From assembly GCF_000196235.1 (NCBI RefSeq), contig NC_008541.1, positions 1,240,001 to 1,304,000 of the forward strand: a stretch of DNA of 64,000 bases, in the 5' to 3' direction. This stretch comes from Arthrobacter sp. FB24. Its GTDB lineage: Bacteria > Actinomycetota > Actinomycetes > Actinomycetales > Micrococcaceae. This document shows positions 36,620-47,470 of this stretch, piece by piece. The first letter of the stretch is position 1; each line of letters starts with the position of its first letter. The translations under genes and the position numbers were made by a program. The notes under the pieces are model-generated. The model had not been told where the DNA came from. It saw only the letters and a program-made list of their open reading frames with translations, and made no database searches.

Positions 36620-37459
36620 TCACGCGCCCCGGGAAATGTCCCAGGTGATGTGGCGGCGCACATCGGTCAAGTTCATCGATTCGGCCAGGAACAGGTCATC
36701 GAGCATGTACTCGTCCACTGCCAGGATCCGGAGCCAGTGCCCGGAACCCCTCGATTCGTTCTCCAGCGAGCGGCTTGAGACGCAGACTCCGGTTCCGACG
36801 TCGATCCTGATCAGGTTCCGCCCCGGTCCGCACAACGGCGCCAAGGGGTCCGTCGGCCGGTAGGCGGCATTGGGAGTCACGACGGCTTCCAGAGCGGGGC
36901 GGCCCTGATGGTCCACGGCGGTGATGGGGCCGAGCTCCACGGCGTTGGTGTTAGGGAATTCGATGGGTACGGGGGCATTGCCGGCGAGTTCCACCGGGTC
37001 CAAAGCCGCGGCAAAGCGGCCGTTTCCAAAGCACGGCTCGCCGTAGGCGGCCTCCGGGCGGCGCCGGACCAGTCCGCCGTCGTCATACACGGGGGTGACC
37101 AGCTGCGGAGGCAGGAGCCAAGTCTTCCTGGTGGAGCTGACGTAGAAGCCGTCCCTGGAGTCGTTGATGCCCGTGGTGCTGTGCAGTACCACGCCGGCCG
37201 CGGATTCAAGGCGGAGGGCGCCGGGCCGGCGCAGCCAGGCTTGCACTGTATTGTCGGGGTCCGGGTTTTCGGCGTCCGTGCCAGTGGGGTCCAGGTTCGG
37301 GGAGTCCGCCGCGGCGCGGTCCACATACTCGAAACGGAGGCTTTGCCACTTCCAGGGCGAGGACCGGCACAGATTCCGGAACGTCATGGCCATGTCCGCC
37401 GGCTTGTTCCGCTGACCGGCTTCCCCCTGGCGCCTCGCGTCCCATGTCGACATATCCAC
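36620..37459 (-). CDS. Unrecognised soluble protein
   Basis: A 279-residue protein I cannot place in a family. No signal peptide or membrane helix is evident. It alternates short hydrophobic strands with polar turns (WKWQSLRFEYVD, QAWLRRPGALRLESAAGVVL, NLIRIDVGTGVCVSSRSL), suggesting a beta-rich fold, possibly LolA-like. Codon use matches the neighbours, so it is probably real. GTG 37459 or ATG 37453 could start it; an internal MAMTFRN at about codon 23 is also possible. It is divergent from the prepilin peptidase gene. Confidence 0.7.
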   Translation of the reverse strand: MDMSTWDARRQGEAGQRNKPADMAMTFRNLCRSSPWKWQSLRFEYVDRAAADSPNLDPTGTDAENPDPDNTVQAWLRRPGALRLESAAGVVLHSTTGINDSRDGFYVSSTRKTWLLPPQLVTPVYDDGGLVRRRPEAAYGEPCFGNGRFAAALDPVELAGNAPVPIEFPNTNAVELGPITAVDHQGRPALEAVVTPNAAYRPTDPLAPLCGPGRNLIRIDVGTGVCVSSRSLENESRGSGHWLRILAVDEYMLDDLFLAESMNLTDVRRHITWDISRGA

Positions 37460-37511
37460 AGTTTACGCGCGGGCTCAGCGGCCGAGCGGGAAAATCCAGT
37501 AGCATCCGAGG

Positions 37512-38072
37512 GTGATCCAACGACTGGGCGAACTTTGGGAATCCACCCCGCTGGCCTTCTGGCTGGTGTTGGCAGCCTGCGCCTACTTCGGCGTGATGGC
37601 CGTGCGGCTCACGGTCATCGACGTCAGGCACCACCTGCTGCCGAACAGGATTGTGTTCCCGTCCTACGCGGTGGGCGGGTTGCTCCTGCTGGCTGCGGTT
37701 GCCACCGTCCTGATGGCCGGCGCGGACGCCGAGGCAGTGCCCGACGGCGCCGCCCGGCTCTTCGGACTGCCGGGTGTACGCATCCTCGCAGGGGGAGCGG
37801 TGCTGTGGCTCTTCTACTTCATCCTGCGCATGGTTTATCCGCCGGGAATGGGATTCGGCGACGTGAAACTCGCCGGTGTGCTGGGACTGTACCTCGGTTA
37901 CCTCGGCTGGGGCCACGTGTTCGCCGGGACCTTCGCAGCCTTCCTCCTGGGCGGTCTCTGGAGCCTGGGCCTGCTCGCTGCCCGCCGCGGCACCCTCAAA
38001 TCGGACATCCCGTTCGGCCCCTTCATGCTGGCGGGCTCGGCCGCGGCCATGCTGCTCCTGCCTGCGGGCTGA
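37512..38072 (+). CDS. A24 family prepilin peptidase
   Basis: A 186-residue membrane aspartyl protease. The catalytic aspartates are Asp37 in VIDVRHHLLPN and Asp117 in the GMGFGDVKLAGVLG motif (GxGD). About six hydrophobic helices are visible. It lacks the N-terminal methylase domain of PilD, like TadV/CpaA enzymes. No pilin or Tad genes are within the window, so its substrates are encoded elsewhere. GTG 37512 is the start. Confidence 0.92.
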   Translation: MIQRLGELWESTPLAFWLVLAACAYFGVMAVRLTVIDVRHHLLPNRIVFPSYAVGGLLLLAAVATVLMAGADAEAVPDGAARLFGLPGVRILAGGAVLWLFYFILRMVYPPGMGFGDVKLAGVLGLYLGYLGWGHVFAGTFAAFLLGGLWSLGLLAARRGTLKSDIPFGPFMLAGSAAAMLLLPAG

Positions 38073-38135
38073 CGGCGTAAATCGGCGTCGTGCACTCGCG
38101 CTGATCCGGCCGCCGGATCCCGCTAGGCTGAAGCC

Positions 38136-38606
38136 ATGGCAGCACCCGACTTCATCATCAAGCTCCGCGAAAAAATCGGCCATGATCCGTTGTGGATTCC
38201 CGCCGTACGCGGGGTGGTCTTCAACGACGACGGCCACGTCCTGCTGGGCCAGCGCTCCGACAACGGCAGGTGGGCGCTGATCTCCGGGATGCTGGAGCCG
38301 GGAGAGCATCCGGCCCCGGGACTCGTGCGGGAAATTTTCGAGGAGACAGCGGTCGTGGCGGAAACGGAACGCATGGTTTCAGTCGGCGTCGTGGGGCCGG
38401 TCACCTTTCCCAACGGGGATGTATGCGACTTCCTGGATATTGTGTTCCGCTGCCGCCACGTCTCCGGCGAAGCACGTGTGAACGACGACGAATCCCTGGC
38501 CGTGGACTGGTTTCCCCTGGACGGGCTTCCGGAACTCCGGCCAGGGGACCGCGAGTGCATCCGGCGGGCGCTGTTGCCCGAGGACGCCGTCCACTACGAA
38601 CCCTAG
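38136..38606 (+). CDS. NUDIX hydrolase
   Basis: A 156-residue pyrophosphatase. The Nudix box GMLEPGEHPAPGLVREIFEETAVV keeps the metal-binding REIFEE core, but the Gly normally following EE plus one is Ala. VVFNDDGHVLLGQRSDNGRWALISG precedes it, and DFLDIVFRCRHVSGEARVNDDESLAVDWFPLDGLPEL resembles ADP-ribose or nucleotide-sugar hydrolases. Substrate is unknown. It converges with the MFS gene only seven bases away. Confidence 0.9.
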   Translation: MAAPDFIIKLREKIGHDPLWIPAVRGVVFNDDGHVLLGQRSDNGRWALISGMLEPGEHPAPGLVREIFEETAVVAETERMVSVGVVGPVTFPNGDVCDFLDIVFRCRHVSGEARVNDDESLAVDWFPLDGLPELRPGDRECIRRALLPEDAVHYEP

Positions 38607-38613
38607 GAGCCTC

Positions 38614-40875
<2,262 letters not shown>

Positions 40876-40892
<17 letters not shown>

Positions 40893-40929
40893 AAAGTGAA
40901 GTTTTGCATCAATTTCTGATTAGTGCAAT
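40876..40929 (-). promoter_or_regulatory. Promoter and operators of the tetR-MFS operon
   Basis: On the - strand TTGCAC (40928-40923), a 17-base spacer and AAAACT (40905-40900) form a promoter. ATTGCACTA (40876-40884) recurs inverted as TAGTGCAAT (40921-40929), the outer copy covering the -35 box. A further palindrome TTCACAAAGTGAA (40888-40900) covers the transcription and translation start. Confidence 0.6.
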
Positions 40930-40971
40930 TTTAGCCGCGAACGGACACACCTCCGGCCCCGGCTCGCTTAA

Positions 40972-41020
40972 ACGACGGCGGCCGCCCGCCTTCGCCGGGA
41001 AGGTGGGCGGCCGCCGTCGT
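40972..41020 (-). terminator. Terminator after fumarase
   Basis: Sixteen-base perfect outer arms, ACGACGGCGGCCGCCC and its complement, with inner CCTT/AAGG pairs, lie 20 bases beyond the fumC stop. The - strand exit reads GTTTAAGC. Confidence 0.85.
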
Positions 41021-41038
41021 ACTTAGGCCGGTGGGGAC

Positions 41039-42460
41039 TTATGCCTTGTGCGGCGGGCGCGTCATCGACATAACGTCGAGGGCGGTGTCCAGCTGCTCTT
41101 CGGTCAGTTCGCCGCGCTCCAGGAAGCCCATGGCGACGACGGTCTCACGGATGGTGAGGCCCTCGGCGACGGCCTTCTTGGCGATCTTGGCGGCGTTCTC
41201 GTAGCCGATAAACTTGTTCAGCGGGGTGACGATGGAGGGCGAAGCCTCGGCGAGGAAGCGGGCGCGCTCGACGTTGGCGGTGATGCCGTCGATCATCTTG
41301 TCGGCCATGACGCGGCTGGTGTTGGCCAGCAGGCGCACGGACTCAAGGAGGTTGGCGGCCATGACGGGGATGCCGACGTTCAGCTCGAAGGCGCCGTTGG
41401 TTCCTGACCAGGCGATGGCGGTGTCGTTACCGATGACCTGCGCGCAGACCATGATGGATGCTTCGCAAATGACGGGGTTGACCTTGCCCGGCATGATCGA
41501 GGAACCGGGCTGCAGGTCCGGGATGGCGATTTCGCCGAGGCCGGTGTTGGGGCCGGAGCCCATCCAGCGGAGGTCGTTGTTGATCTTCATGAAGGAGATC
41601 GCGATGTTGCGCAGCTGGCTGGAGGCTTCGATGAGGCCGTCGCGGTTGGCCTGTGCTTCGAAGTGGTCGCGTGCTTCGGTCAGGGGAAGGCCGGTGTCGG
41701 TGGCGAGCAGTTCGATGACGCGCTCCGGGAAGCCTGCCGGCGTGTTGATGCCGGTGCCCACAGCGGTTCCGCCGAGGGGAACTTCAGCCACGCGGGGAAG
41801 CGAGGCGTTGATGCGCTCGATGCCGTAGCGGACCTGTGCGGCGTAGCCGCCGAATTCCTGGCCCAGGGTCACCGGGGTGGCATCCATGAGGTGCGTGCGG
41901 CCGGACTTCACGACGTCCTTGAACTCGACGGACTTGCGGTCCAGGGAGTCGGCCAGGTAGCCGAGGGCCGGGATGAGGTCGTTGATCAGCGCCGACGTGG
42001 CGGCCACGTGTACGGACGTCGGGAAGACATCGTTGGAGGACTGCGAGGCGTTGACGTGGTCGTTCGGGTGGACAACCTTGTCGCTGCCGGCGGCCTTGAG
42101 GGCGCGGGAGGCGAGCTCCGCGATGACCTCGTTGGTGTTCATGTTGGAGGACGTGCCGGACCCGGTCTGGAAGACGTCGATCGGGAAGTCGCCGTCGTAC
42201 TTCCCGGCAGCAACCTCATCGGCGGCATCCGCGATCGCCTTGGCCAGCTCGCCGTCGAGCACTCCAAGTTCTGCGTTGGCCTGGGCGGCAGCCTTCTTCA
42301 CCCGGGCAAGGGCTTCGATGTGCGCGCGTTCCAGGGTCTTGCCGGAAATGGGGAAGTTTTCAACTGCACGCTGCGTCTGGGCACGGTACAGGGCGTTCAC
42401 GGGGACGCGGACTTCGCCCATCGTGTCATGTTCAATGCGGAATTCTTCAGTGGAAGTCAT
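41039..42460 (-). CDS. fumC: Class II fumarate hydratase
   Basis: A 473-residue homotetrameric TCA-cycle enzyme interconverting fumarate and malate. Active-site regions [38 protein letters not shown] and the superfamily signature [16 protein letters not shown] are present. It needs no iron-sulfur cluster. ATG 42460 is the start. It heads no obvious operon; carbonic anhydrase lies 88 bases upstream on the same strand. Confidence 0.97.
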   Translation of the reverse strand: MTSTEEFRIEHDTMGEVRVPVNALYRAQTQRAVENFPISGKTLERAHIEALARVKKAAAQANAELGVLDGELAKAIADAADEVAAGKYDGDFPIDVFQTGSGTSSNMNTNEVIAELASRALKAAGSDKVVHPNDHVNASQSSNDVFPTSVHVAATSALINDLIPALGYLADSLDRKSVEFKDVVKSGRTHLMDATPVTLGQEFGGYAAQVRYGIERINASLPRVAEVPLGGTAVGTGINTPAGFPERVIELLATDTGLPLTEARDHFEAQANRDGLIEASSQLRNIAISFMKINNDLRWMGSGPNTGLGEIAIPDLQPGSSIMPGKVNPVICEASIMVCAQVIGNDTAIAWSGTNGAFELNVGIPVMAANLLESVRLLANTSRVMADKMIDGITANVERARFLAEASPSIVTPLNKFIGYENAAKIAKKAVAEGLTIRETVVAMGFLERGELTEEQLDTALDVMSMTRPPHKA

Positions 42461-42548
42461 GGGGCTAGCTTAGGGCGATTGGCGGCTGCATCGAAAACCG
42501 TGAACCGCTTGCGTCGGGCCCACAGCGTCCGCGGACCGGGCAGATGCC

Positions 42549-43163
42549 TTAGAGTTCGCCGATCCCCGAAACGAGGTCCGCCCGGCCCTCCTTGAGGCTG
42601 TAGGAGAGGCCGATCACGGCTGCGCGTCCGGTTTCGATGGCGTTCGAAATCACACGGGAGCTGTCCACGAGCCGCTGCGAGGTCTGCTTCACGTGCTCCA
42701 CCACCATGTCGTTGACTTCGGTTTCGTTGTTGCGCAGGGAGGTCAGCACCGACGGCGTGATGCGCTCCACGAGGTCGCGGATGAATCCCGCCGGCATCTG
42801 GCCCGTCTCGACGGCGTCCTTCGTGGCGCTGACCGCGCCGCAGCTGTCATGGCCCAGGATCACGATCAGCGGCACACCGAGCACACCGATGCTGTACTCC
42901 AGCGAGCCCAGCACGGCGTCGTCGATGACCTGGCCGGCGGTGCGGACAACAAAGGCGTCGCCCAGCCCGAGGTCGAAGATGATCTCAGCCGCGAGCCTCG
43001 AGTCCGAGCAGCCGAAAATGACCGCGAACGGGTGTTGGTTCTCCACGAGCGAGGACCGGCGCGATGCGTCCTGGTTGGGGTGCGAAGATTCTCCGGCGAC
43101 AAAGCGCTCGTTTCCTTCGCGCAGTCGCCGCCATGCCAGAGCTGGAGTCAAGTAAGTAGCCAC
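42549..43163 (-). CDS. Beta-carbonic anhydrase
   Basis: A 204-residue zinc enzyme hydrating CO2. Zinc ligands are Cys52 in VIFGCSDSRLAAE (with Asp54 and Arg56 forming the catalytic dyad), His105 and Cys108 in LGHDSCGAV. The CA start TPALAWRRLREGNERFVAGE is typical of actinobacterial beta-CAs. It begins nine bases after the DUF4245 gene ends, suggesting one transcript. Its place beside fumarase fits bicarbonate supply to carboxylation reactions, which is an inference. Confidence 0.94.
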   Translation of the reverse strand: MATYLTPALAWRRLREGNERFVAGESSHPNQDASRRSSLVENQHPFAVIFGCSDSRLAAEIIFDLGLGDAFVVRTAGQVIDDAVLGSLEYSIGVLGVPLIVILGHDSCGAVSATKDAVETGQMPAGFIRDLVERITPSVLTSLRNNETEVNDMVVEHVKQTSQRLVDSSRVISNAIETGRAAVIGLSYSLKEGRADLVSGIGEL

Positions 43164-43172
43164 GGGGCCACT

Positions 43173-43862
43173 TTACGGCGAAGGAGCGGCTGAAGGGGAA
43201 ACCGTTGCAGCCGGATTACTTTCCAGGGACTTCACGACGGCGTCCGCCAGCACGGCGAACTCGTCAAGTTGGGCTGTGCCGGTCAACACAACGGTGGTGC
43301 CCTTGTGGGCGAGGACCATGCTTCGCTCGCCCTTGCCTGTGTCGCGGAGCTCCCACTCCAGGCCGCCGGCATTGCGGCTTCCGGTCACGGGGGCATTCTT
43401 GGTCTGCTGGAGCAGCCATGTCGGGTTCGCCCGGGCGGTCTGGACCAAACCGATGAATGACTCCTTCGGCGTGAGGTATCCGACCTCCCACGTTGGCACG
43501 CCGCTGCCGGTCCCGGACTCCCAGCGGGCGTAATTCGGCCTGAATGTGTCGCCGGCCTCGGGCGTCACGGGTGTGAATCCCGCCACACCGGCGGCGTTTT
43601 GCGCCACCGCGCTCACATTGACGTTCGGCCGGTAGCCGTCTGACTTCGGCGAGGGATTCATCAACACGATGGGCAGAAACGCGGCAACGCTCACCACCAG
43701 TGCGATCATCATCCCGATCACGGAGGCGTTGGCCCTTTTCGCCGCAGCCGCGCGGATAACGGGCTTAACCACCGGTGCATCCGGTGTGCCCTCGGAGCTG
43801 GCGGGAGAGCCCGGGCCGGCCGTCTGGTTGTTGAAGGTGGACTTGTCCTGCGTTTCGCTCAC
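43173..43862 (-). CDS. DUF4245 membrane-anchored protein
   Basis: A protein of about 229 residues with a hydrophilic N-terminus, one helix (ASVIGMMIALVVSVAAFLPIVLM) and an extracytoplasmic domain (ARWESGTGSGVPTWEVGYLTPKESFIGLVQTA; NAGGLEWELRDTGKGERSMVLAHKG) typical of DUF4245. GTG 43862, giving VSETQDK, is preferred; ATG 43880 in the same frame is possible. It is divergent from glpX, an association also seen in mycobacteria. Function is unknown. Confidence 0.82.
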   Translation of the reverse strand: MSETQDKSTFNNQTAGPGSPASSEGTPDAPVVKPVIRAAAAKRANASVIGMMIALVVSVAAFLPIVLMNPSPKSDGYRPNVNVSAVAQNAAGVAGFTPVTPEAGDTFRPNYARWESGTGSGVPTWEVGYLTPKESFIGLVQTARANPTWLLQQTKNAPVTGSRNAGGLEWELRDTGKGERSMVLAHKGTTVVLTGTAQLDEFAVLADAVVKSLESNPAATVSPSAAPSP

Positions 43863-44059
43863 GCTTCTATAGTCGCGCATCTGAATGCCGTTCTCACATT
43901 CCTGCCGTTCAGCCGGTGAGGAAAAGCCGTGTTTCACGGGGTGGTCATCCCATGACCTTCTGATGCTGCCGCGACTATGATCAGTAGCAGAGGAATCACC
44001 GTGACGGACTCAGACCGGCCGTACGGGTTCAATGATCGCCACTCGAAGAAGAGGTTCAC

Positions 44060-45097
44060 GTGTCACCAGCGCCTATGACCCAGCAGTACTCCACAATTTC
44101 GCCGTCGCTTGCCGTAGGCATTGACGAACCGGACCGTAACCTTGCCCTGGAACTTGTCCGCGTCACCGAAGCCGCGGCGATTGCCGGCGGCCACTGGGTT
44201 GGATTCGGCGACAAGAACAAGGCTGACGGCGCAGCAGTCGACGCCATGCGCTCCTTCCTGCAGACCGTCCACTTCAACGGTGTTGTGGTAATCGGCGAAG
44301 GCGAGAAGGATGAAGCTCCCATGCTTTTCAATGGCGAGCACGTCGGTGACGGCACCGGACCCGAGTGCGATGTCGCCGTCGACCCCATTGACGGAACCCG
44401 CCTGACCGCACTGGGCATCAACAACGCCCTCGCCGTTCTCGCTGTCGCCGAACGCGGCTCCATGTTCGACCCCTCCGCCGTGTTCTACATGGAGAAGCTC
44501 GTCACGGGCCCGGAAGCTGCGGACATGGTTGACCTGCGCCTGCCGGTCAAGCAGAACCTGCACCTAATCGCCAAGGCGAAGGGCGTAAAGGTCAACCAGC
44601 TGAACGTCATGATCCTGGACCGGGACCGCCACCGTCCCCTCGTGGAGGAAATCCGCGAAGCCGGTGCCCGGACCAAGTTCATCATGGACGGCGACGTTGC
44701 CGGGGCCATCGCCGCCGCCCGCTCCGGCACCGGCGTTGACGCGCTCATGGGCATTGGAGGCACGCCGGAAGGCATCGTCGCCGCGTGCGCCATCAAGTCC
44801 CTCGGCGGCGTCATCCAGGGCCGCCTCTGGCCCACCAGCGACGACGAGAAGCAGAAGGCCATCGACGCCGGGCACGACCTTGAGCGGGTTCTTTCCACCA
44901 ACGACCTGGTCTCCAGCGACAACTGCTACTTCGCGGCCACGGGCATCACTGACGGCGACCTGCTCAAGGGCGTGCGCTACTCCAAAGACAAGGTTCTGAC
45001 CCAGTCGATCGTTATGCGGTCCAAGTCCGGGACCATCCGCTTTGTGGACGGCGAGCACCAGGCCAGCAAGTGGGAAGGCTACGCCCGCAAGAGCTAG
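44060..45097 (+). CDS. glpX: Class II fructose-1,6-bisphosphatase
   Basis: A 345-residue gluconeogenic phosphatase. Metal sites are in VGFGDKNKADGAAVDAM, VVIGEGEKDEAPMLFNGE and VAVDPIDGTRLTALG, the class II (GlpX) pattern. DGDVAGAIAAARSGTGVDALMGIGGTPEGIVAACAIKSLGG is the conserved substrate-binding region. GTG 44060 has AGAGG upstream; ATG 44075 is an alternative. It is the only FBPase in the window, as in mycobacteria, which use GlpX as the main enzyme. Confidence 0.95.
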   Translation: MSPAPMTQQYSTISPSLAVGIDEPDRNLALELVRVTEAAAIAGGHWVGFGDKNKADGAAVDAMRSFLQTVHFNGVVVIGEGEKDEAPMLFNGEHVGDGTGPECDVAVDPIDGTRLTALGINNALAVLAVAERGSMFDPSAVFYMEKLVTGPEAADMVDLRLPVKQNLHLIAKAKGVKVNQLNVMILDRDRHRPLVEEIREAGARTKFIMDGDVAGAIAAARSGTGVDALMGIGGTPEGIVAACAIKSLGGVIQGRLWPTSDDEKQKAIDAGHDLERVLSTNDLVSSDNCYFAATGITDGDLLKGVRYSKDKVLTQSIVMRSKSGTIRFVDGEHQASKWEGYARKS

Positions 45098-45120
45098 TCA
45101 CCCGAGTCACCCGCTTCTAT

Positions 45121-45189
45121 TCAGCGCAAACTGGCAGCAAACGACCTCAGATCCAGGATTTGGGGTTGTGAGCTGCCAGTTCGCGTTCA
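45121..45189. repeat. REP-like imperfect palindrome after glpX
   Basis: Arms of about 33 bases (45121-45153 and 45156-45189) are inverted copies; both contain AACTGGCAGC, and most mismatches are transitions. The loop is two bases. It fills the 110-base gap between convergent glpX and the femX-like gene and could also end transcription. Confidence 0.75.
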
Positions 45190-45207
45190 GGGCAGGGGGC
45201 AATCGGC

Positions 45208-46155
45208 TCAGTTGCGGAGGGCGCGGAGCTTTTCTCGGGCTTTCCGGGCGAGCTGGTACGCGCCGTAACGGACCTTCTTCACCGGCAGGTCCCACGTCCC
45301 GGGGTAGGTGACTTCGCGCCCGCCGAACGACTTCTTGAACGCCGTGAACCCGGCCCACTTATGGTTCGGCTGGTCCTCCGGGGCCACGCCCCACAGGTCC
45401 ACGTGCTTCAGGCCCTTCTCCTTGGCATCCGCCATAAGGGTAACCAGCAACGGTATGCCCGCGCTCAACTTGCGGTGCGAGTCGTCAAGGGCCGCGTGCG
45501 CGTAGGTACGGGTATCGGCGGAGTCGTAGGCCAGGGCCGCGGCAATGGGGCCGCCGTGGCGTTCGGCGATGAACAGCGTGGCCGCACCCACAGGCATGAG
45601 GGACCGCGCCACCTGGCTGAGGTACTCATCGCTTTGCGGCTTGAACCCGCTTCGCTTGGCTGTCATGTGCAGGAAATTCAACAGCACGCGGATATCGTCG
45701 GGATCCTGCGATGCCCGGAAGGTCACATCCTTTTTGTGAATGTTCCGGTAGAGGTTCCGGTTCACCGGTTTCATGGCGGCGAGAACTTCCTTGAAATCAC
45801 GGTCCAAGTCCACGATCCAGCTCAGTTCCGGCTGCTGGTTGACGGGTGCGGGACGCAGGCCACGGCTTCGCAGCACGGACTGCGACTCAGCGGTGTCGAA
45901 TCCGGCGCTGGCCGGCTCTATCCGGACACACGCGGCGCCGCACGTGCGGGCCAGAGCCACAAGGGCGGCCAGGGCGGCGTCGAACGCTTCCAGGGACTCT
46001 GCCACGGGACCGTACGGCGCGTAAAGGACCTTGCCCGCCGGATTCTTCTCTTCCACGGCGAGGAAGCTCCAACCGGGGCCGGACTGTTCGTGGACCGTGC
46101 GGCCCAGGGAGCGCTGGAAATCGGCCCACTGCGGGGTCTGCAGGAAGTACTCCAT
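45208..46155 (-). CDS. FemX/FemAB-type peptidoglycan bridge transferase
   Basis: A 315-residue double-GNAT protein that adds amino acids from aminoacyl-tRNA to lipid II. Seen are FLQTPQWADFQRSLG and LYAPYGPVAESLEAFDAAL in the first half and NLYRNIHKKDVTFRASQDPDD, ATLFIAERHGGPIAAALAYDSADTRTYAHAALDD and KHVDLWGVAPEDQPNHKWAGFTAFKKSFGGREV in the second. The GVAP...FKKSFGG ending is diagnostic. It starts four bases after manA and is last in the purK-purE-LCP-manA-femX run. Which amino acid it transfers is unknown. Confidence 0.92.
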   Translation of the reverse strand: MEYFLQTPQWADFQRSLGRTVHEQSGPGWSFLAVEEKNPAGKVLYAPYGPVAESLEAFDAALAALVALARTCGAACVRIEPASAGFDTAESQSVLRSRGLRPAPVNQQPELSWIVDLDRDFKEVLAAMKPVNRNLYRNIHKKDVTFRASQDPDDIRVLLNFLHMTAKRSGFKPQSDEYLSQVARSLMPVGAATLFIAERHGGPIAAALAYDSADTRTYAHAALDDSHRKLSAGIPLLVTLMADAKEKGLKHVDLWGVAPEDQPNHKWAGFTAFKKSFGGREVTYPGTWDLPVKKVRYGAYQLARKAREKLRALRN

Positions 46156-46159
46156 CGGA

Positions 46160-47410
46160 TCAGGCCCCCAGCGCGGTGGTTACGGCAAAGGCAACGGAGG
46201 TCCCGGAGGAACCGGCCGCCGGATGCACGTTGACCGGAGCCTCAGCGGCGGGGAGGAAGGCACTCGCGCCGCGGTCCAGATGGAGATCGCCTTTGGGGGA
46301 GTCCAGCAGCACGGAACCGGAGACGACGATGATCACGGCCGCACCGGACTGCGCCAGCGGGACGGGCCCGTCGTCGGGCTCCAGCTCGATCCGCTGCAGC
46401 TGGAATTCACGGAAGGGCGGCCGGTAGAGCTCCTGGCCCAGCTCGGACGTCTCCGCCGGCAGCATCGGCACGCCCACCGACTCGAACTCAATGGTGGCCA
46501 GCAGTTCGGGAACGTCTACGAACTTGGGCGTCAGCCCGCCGCGGAGTACGTTGTCCGAGGACGCCATGACCTCGATGCCAAGGCCATGCAGGTAGGCGTG
46601 GACGTTTCCTGCCGGCAGGTAGACGGCCTCCCCGGGGGCCAGCGAGATCCTGTTCAGCAGCAACGAGATGAGCACGCCGGGGTCGCCGGGATAGTGGCCG
46701 TGCAGGCTGACTGCCGTGGACAGTTCGGTCTGGTAGGGAGACATCGGCAGCCCGGCTTTGAGCGCGGCGACCAGCTCCCGCACCGCGTGCGAGACGGCGT
46801 GGCCTCCGCCGATGAGCCGGGTGAACGCGGTCTTCAGGGCGTCGTGCTCCACCGGGGCAGAAAGGTCCGCCACGACGTCGAGGAACACGTGCGGAACCTC
46901 CAGAGACATGGCCCGCATGGACGTGGCCAGATGCTCGAAGAGGGCACGCGAGGATGCGGCCGGACGGAACCCGCAGAGCGCCTCGAACGGCGTCAGGGCA
47001 AAGATCATCTCCGGCTTGTGGTTGTCATCCTTGTAGTTCCGCTCCGCCGCGGAACGGTCGACGCCGGCAGCCTCTTCGCGGGCAAAACCCGCCCGTGCCT
47101 GTTCCAGCGTCGGATGGACCTGCAGGGACAGCGGACTTTCCGCGGCCAGGACCTTGAGGAGGAACGGCAGGCGGGGGCCGAACTCCGCCACGCTGGCACT
47201 GCCCAGATGGTGGCCGGGGTCGGAACTGATCAGCGTATCCAAAGCCAGCGGACCGCCGTCGGCCGCTGCTGCCACGGACGGCGAGTCCGGGTGGGCGCCC
47301 ACCCACAGCTCCGCTTCCGGGCCGCCGGAGGCCTGCCTGCCGAGCAGGCCGGCAATGGCCGTGGTGGAGCCCCAGGCGTAGGGCCGGAGGACATTCTCAA
47401 TTTCGTACAC
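46160..47410 (-). CDS. manA: Class I mannose-6-phosphate isomerase
   Basis: A 416-residue cupin metalloenzyme converting fructose 6-phosphate to mannose 6-phosphate, the entry to GDP-mannose. IENVLRPYAWGSTTAIAGLLG opens it, the zinc residues are in PLSLQVHPTLEQARAGFAREE and DDNHKPEMIFALTPFEALCGFRP, and LAPGEAVYLPAGNVHAYLHGLGIEVMASSDNVLRGGLTPKFVDVPELL holds the last ligand. GTG 47410 starts it. In mycobacteria manA lies near sahH with manB; here it sits with LCP and femX, 12 kb away from ahcY. Confidence 0.95.
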   Translation of the reverse strand: MYEIENVLRPYAWGSTTAIAGLLGRQASGGPEAELWVGAHPDSPSVAAAADGGPLALDTLISSDPGHHLGSASVAEFGPRLPFLLKVLAAESPLSLQVHPTLEQARAGFAREEAAGVDRSAAERNYKDDNHKPEMIFALTPFEALCGFRPAASSRALFEHLATSMRAMSLEVPHVFLDVVADLSAPVEHDALKTAFTRLIGGGHAVSHAVRELVAALKAGLPMSPYQTELSTAVSLHGHYPGDPGVLISLLLNRISLAPGEAVYLPAGNVHAYLHGLGIEVMASSDNVLRGGLTPKFVDVPELLATIEFESVGVPMLPAETSELGQELYRPPFREFQLQRIELEPDDGPVPLAQSGAAVIIVVSGSVLLDSPKGDLHLDRGASAFLPAAEAPVNVHPAAGSSGTSVAFAVTTALGA

Positions 47411-47470
47411 AGCCAGGTGTCCTTTATCTCATTGCAGCAGTTACGGCGTCAGGCGATCGGGCGGGGGCGC

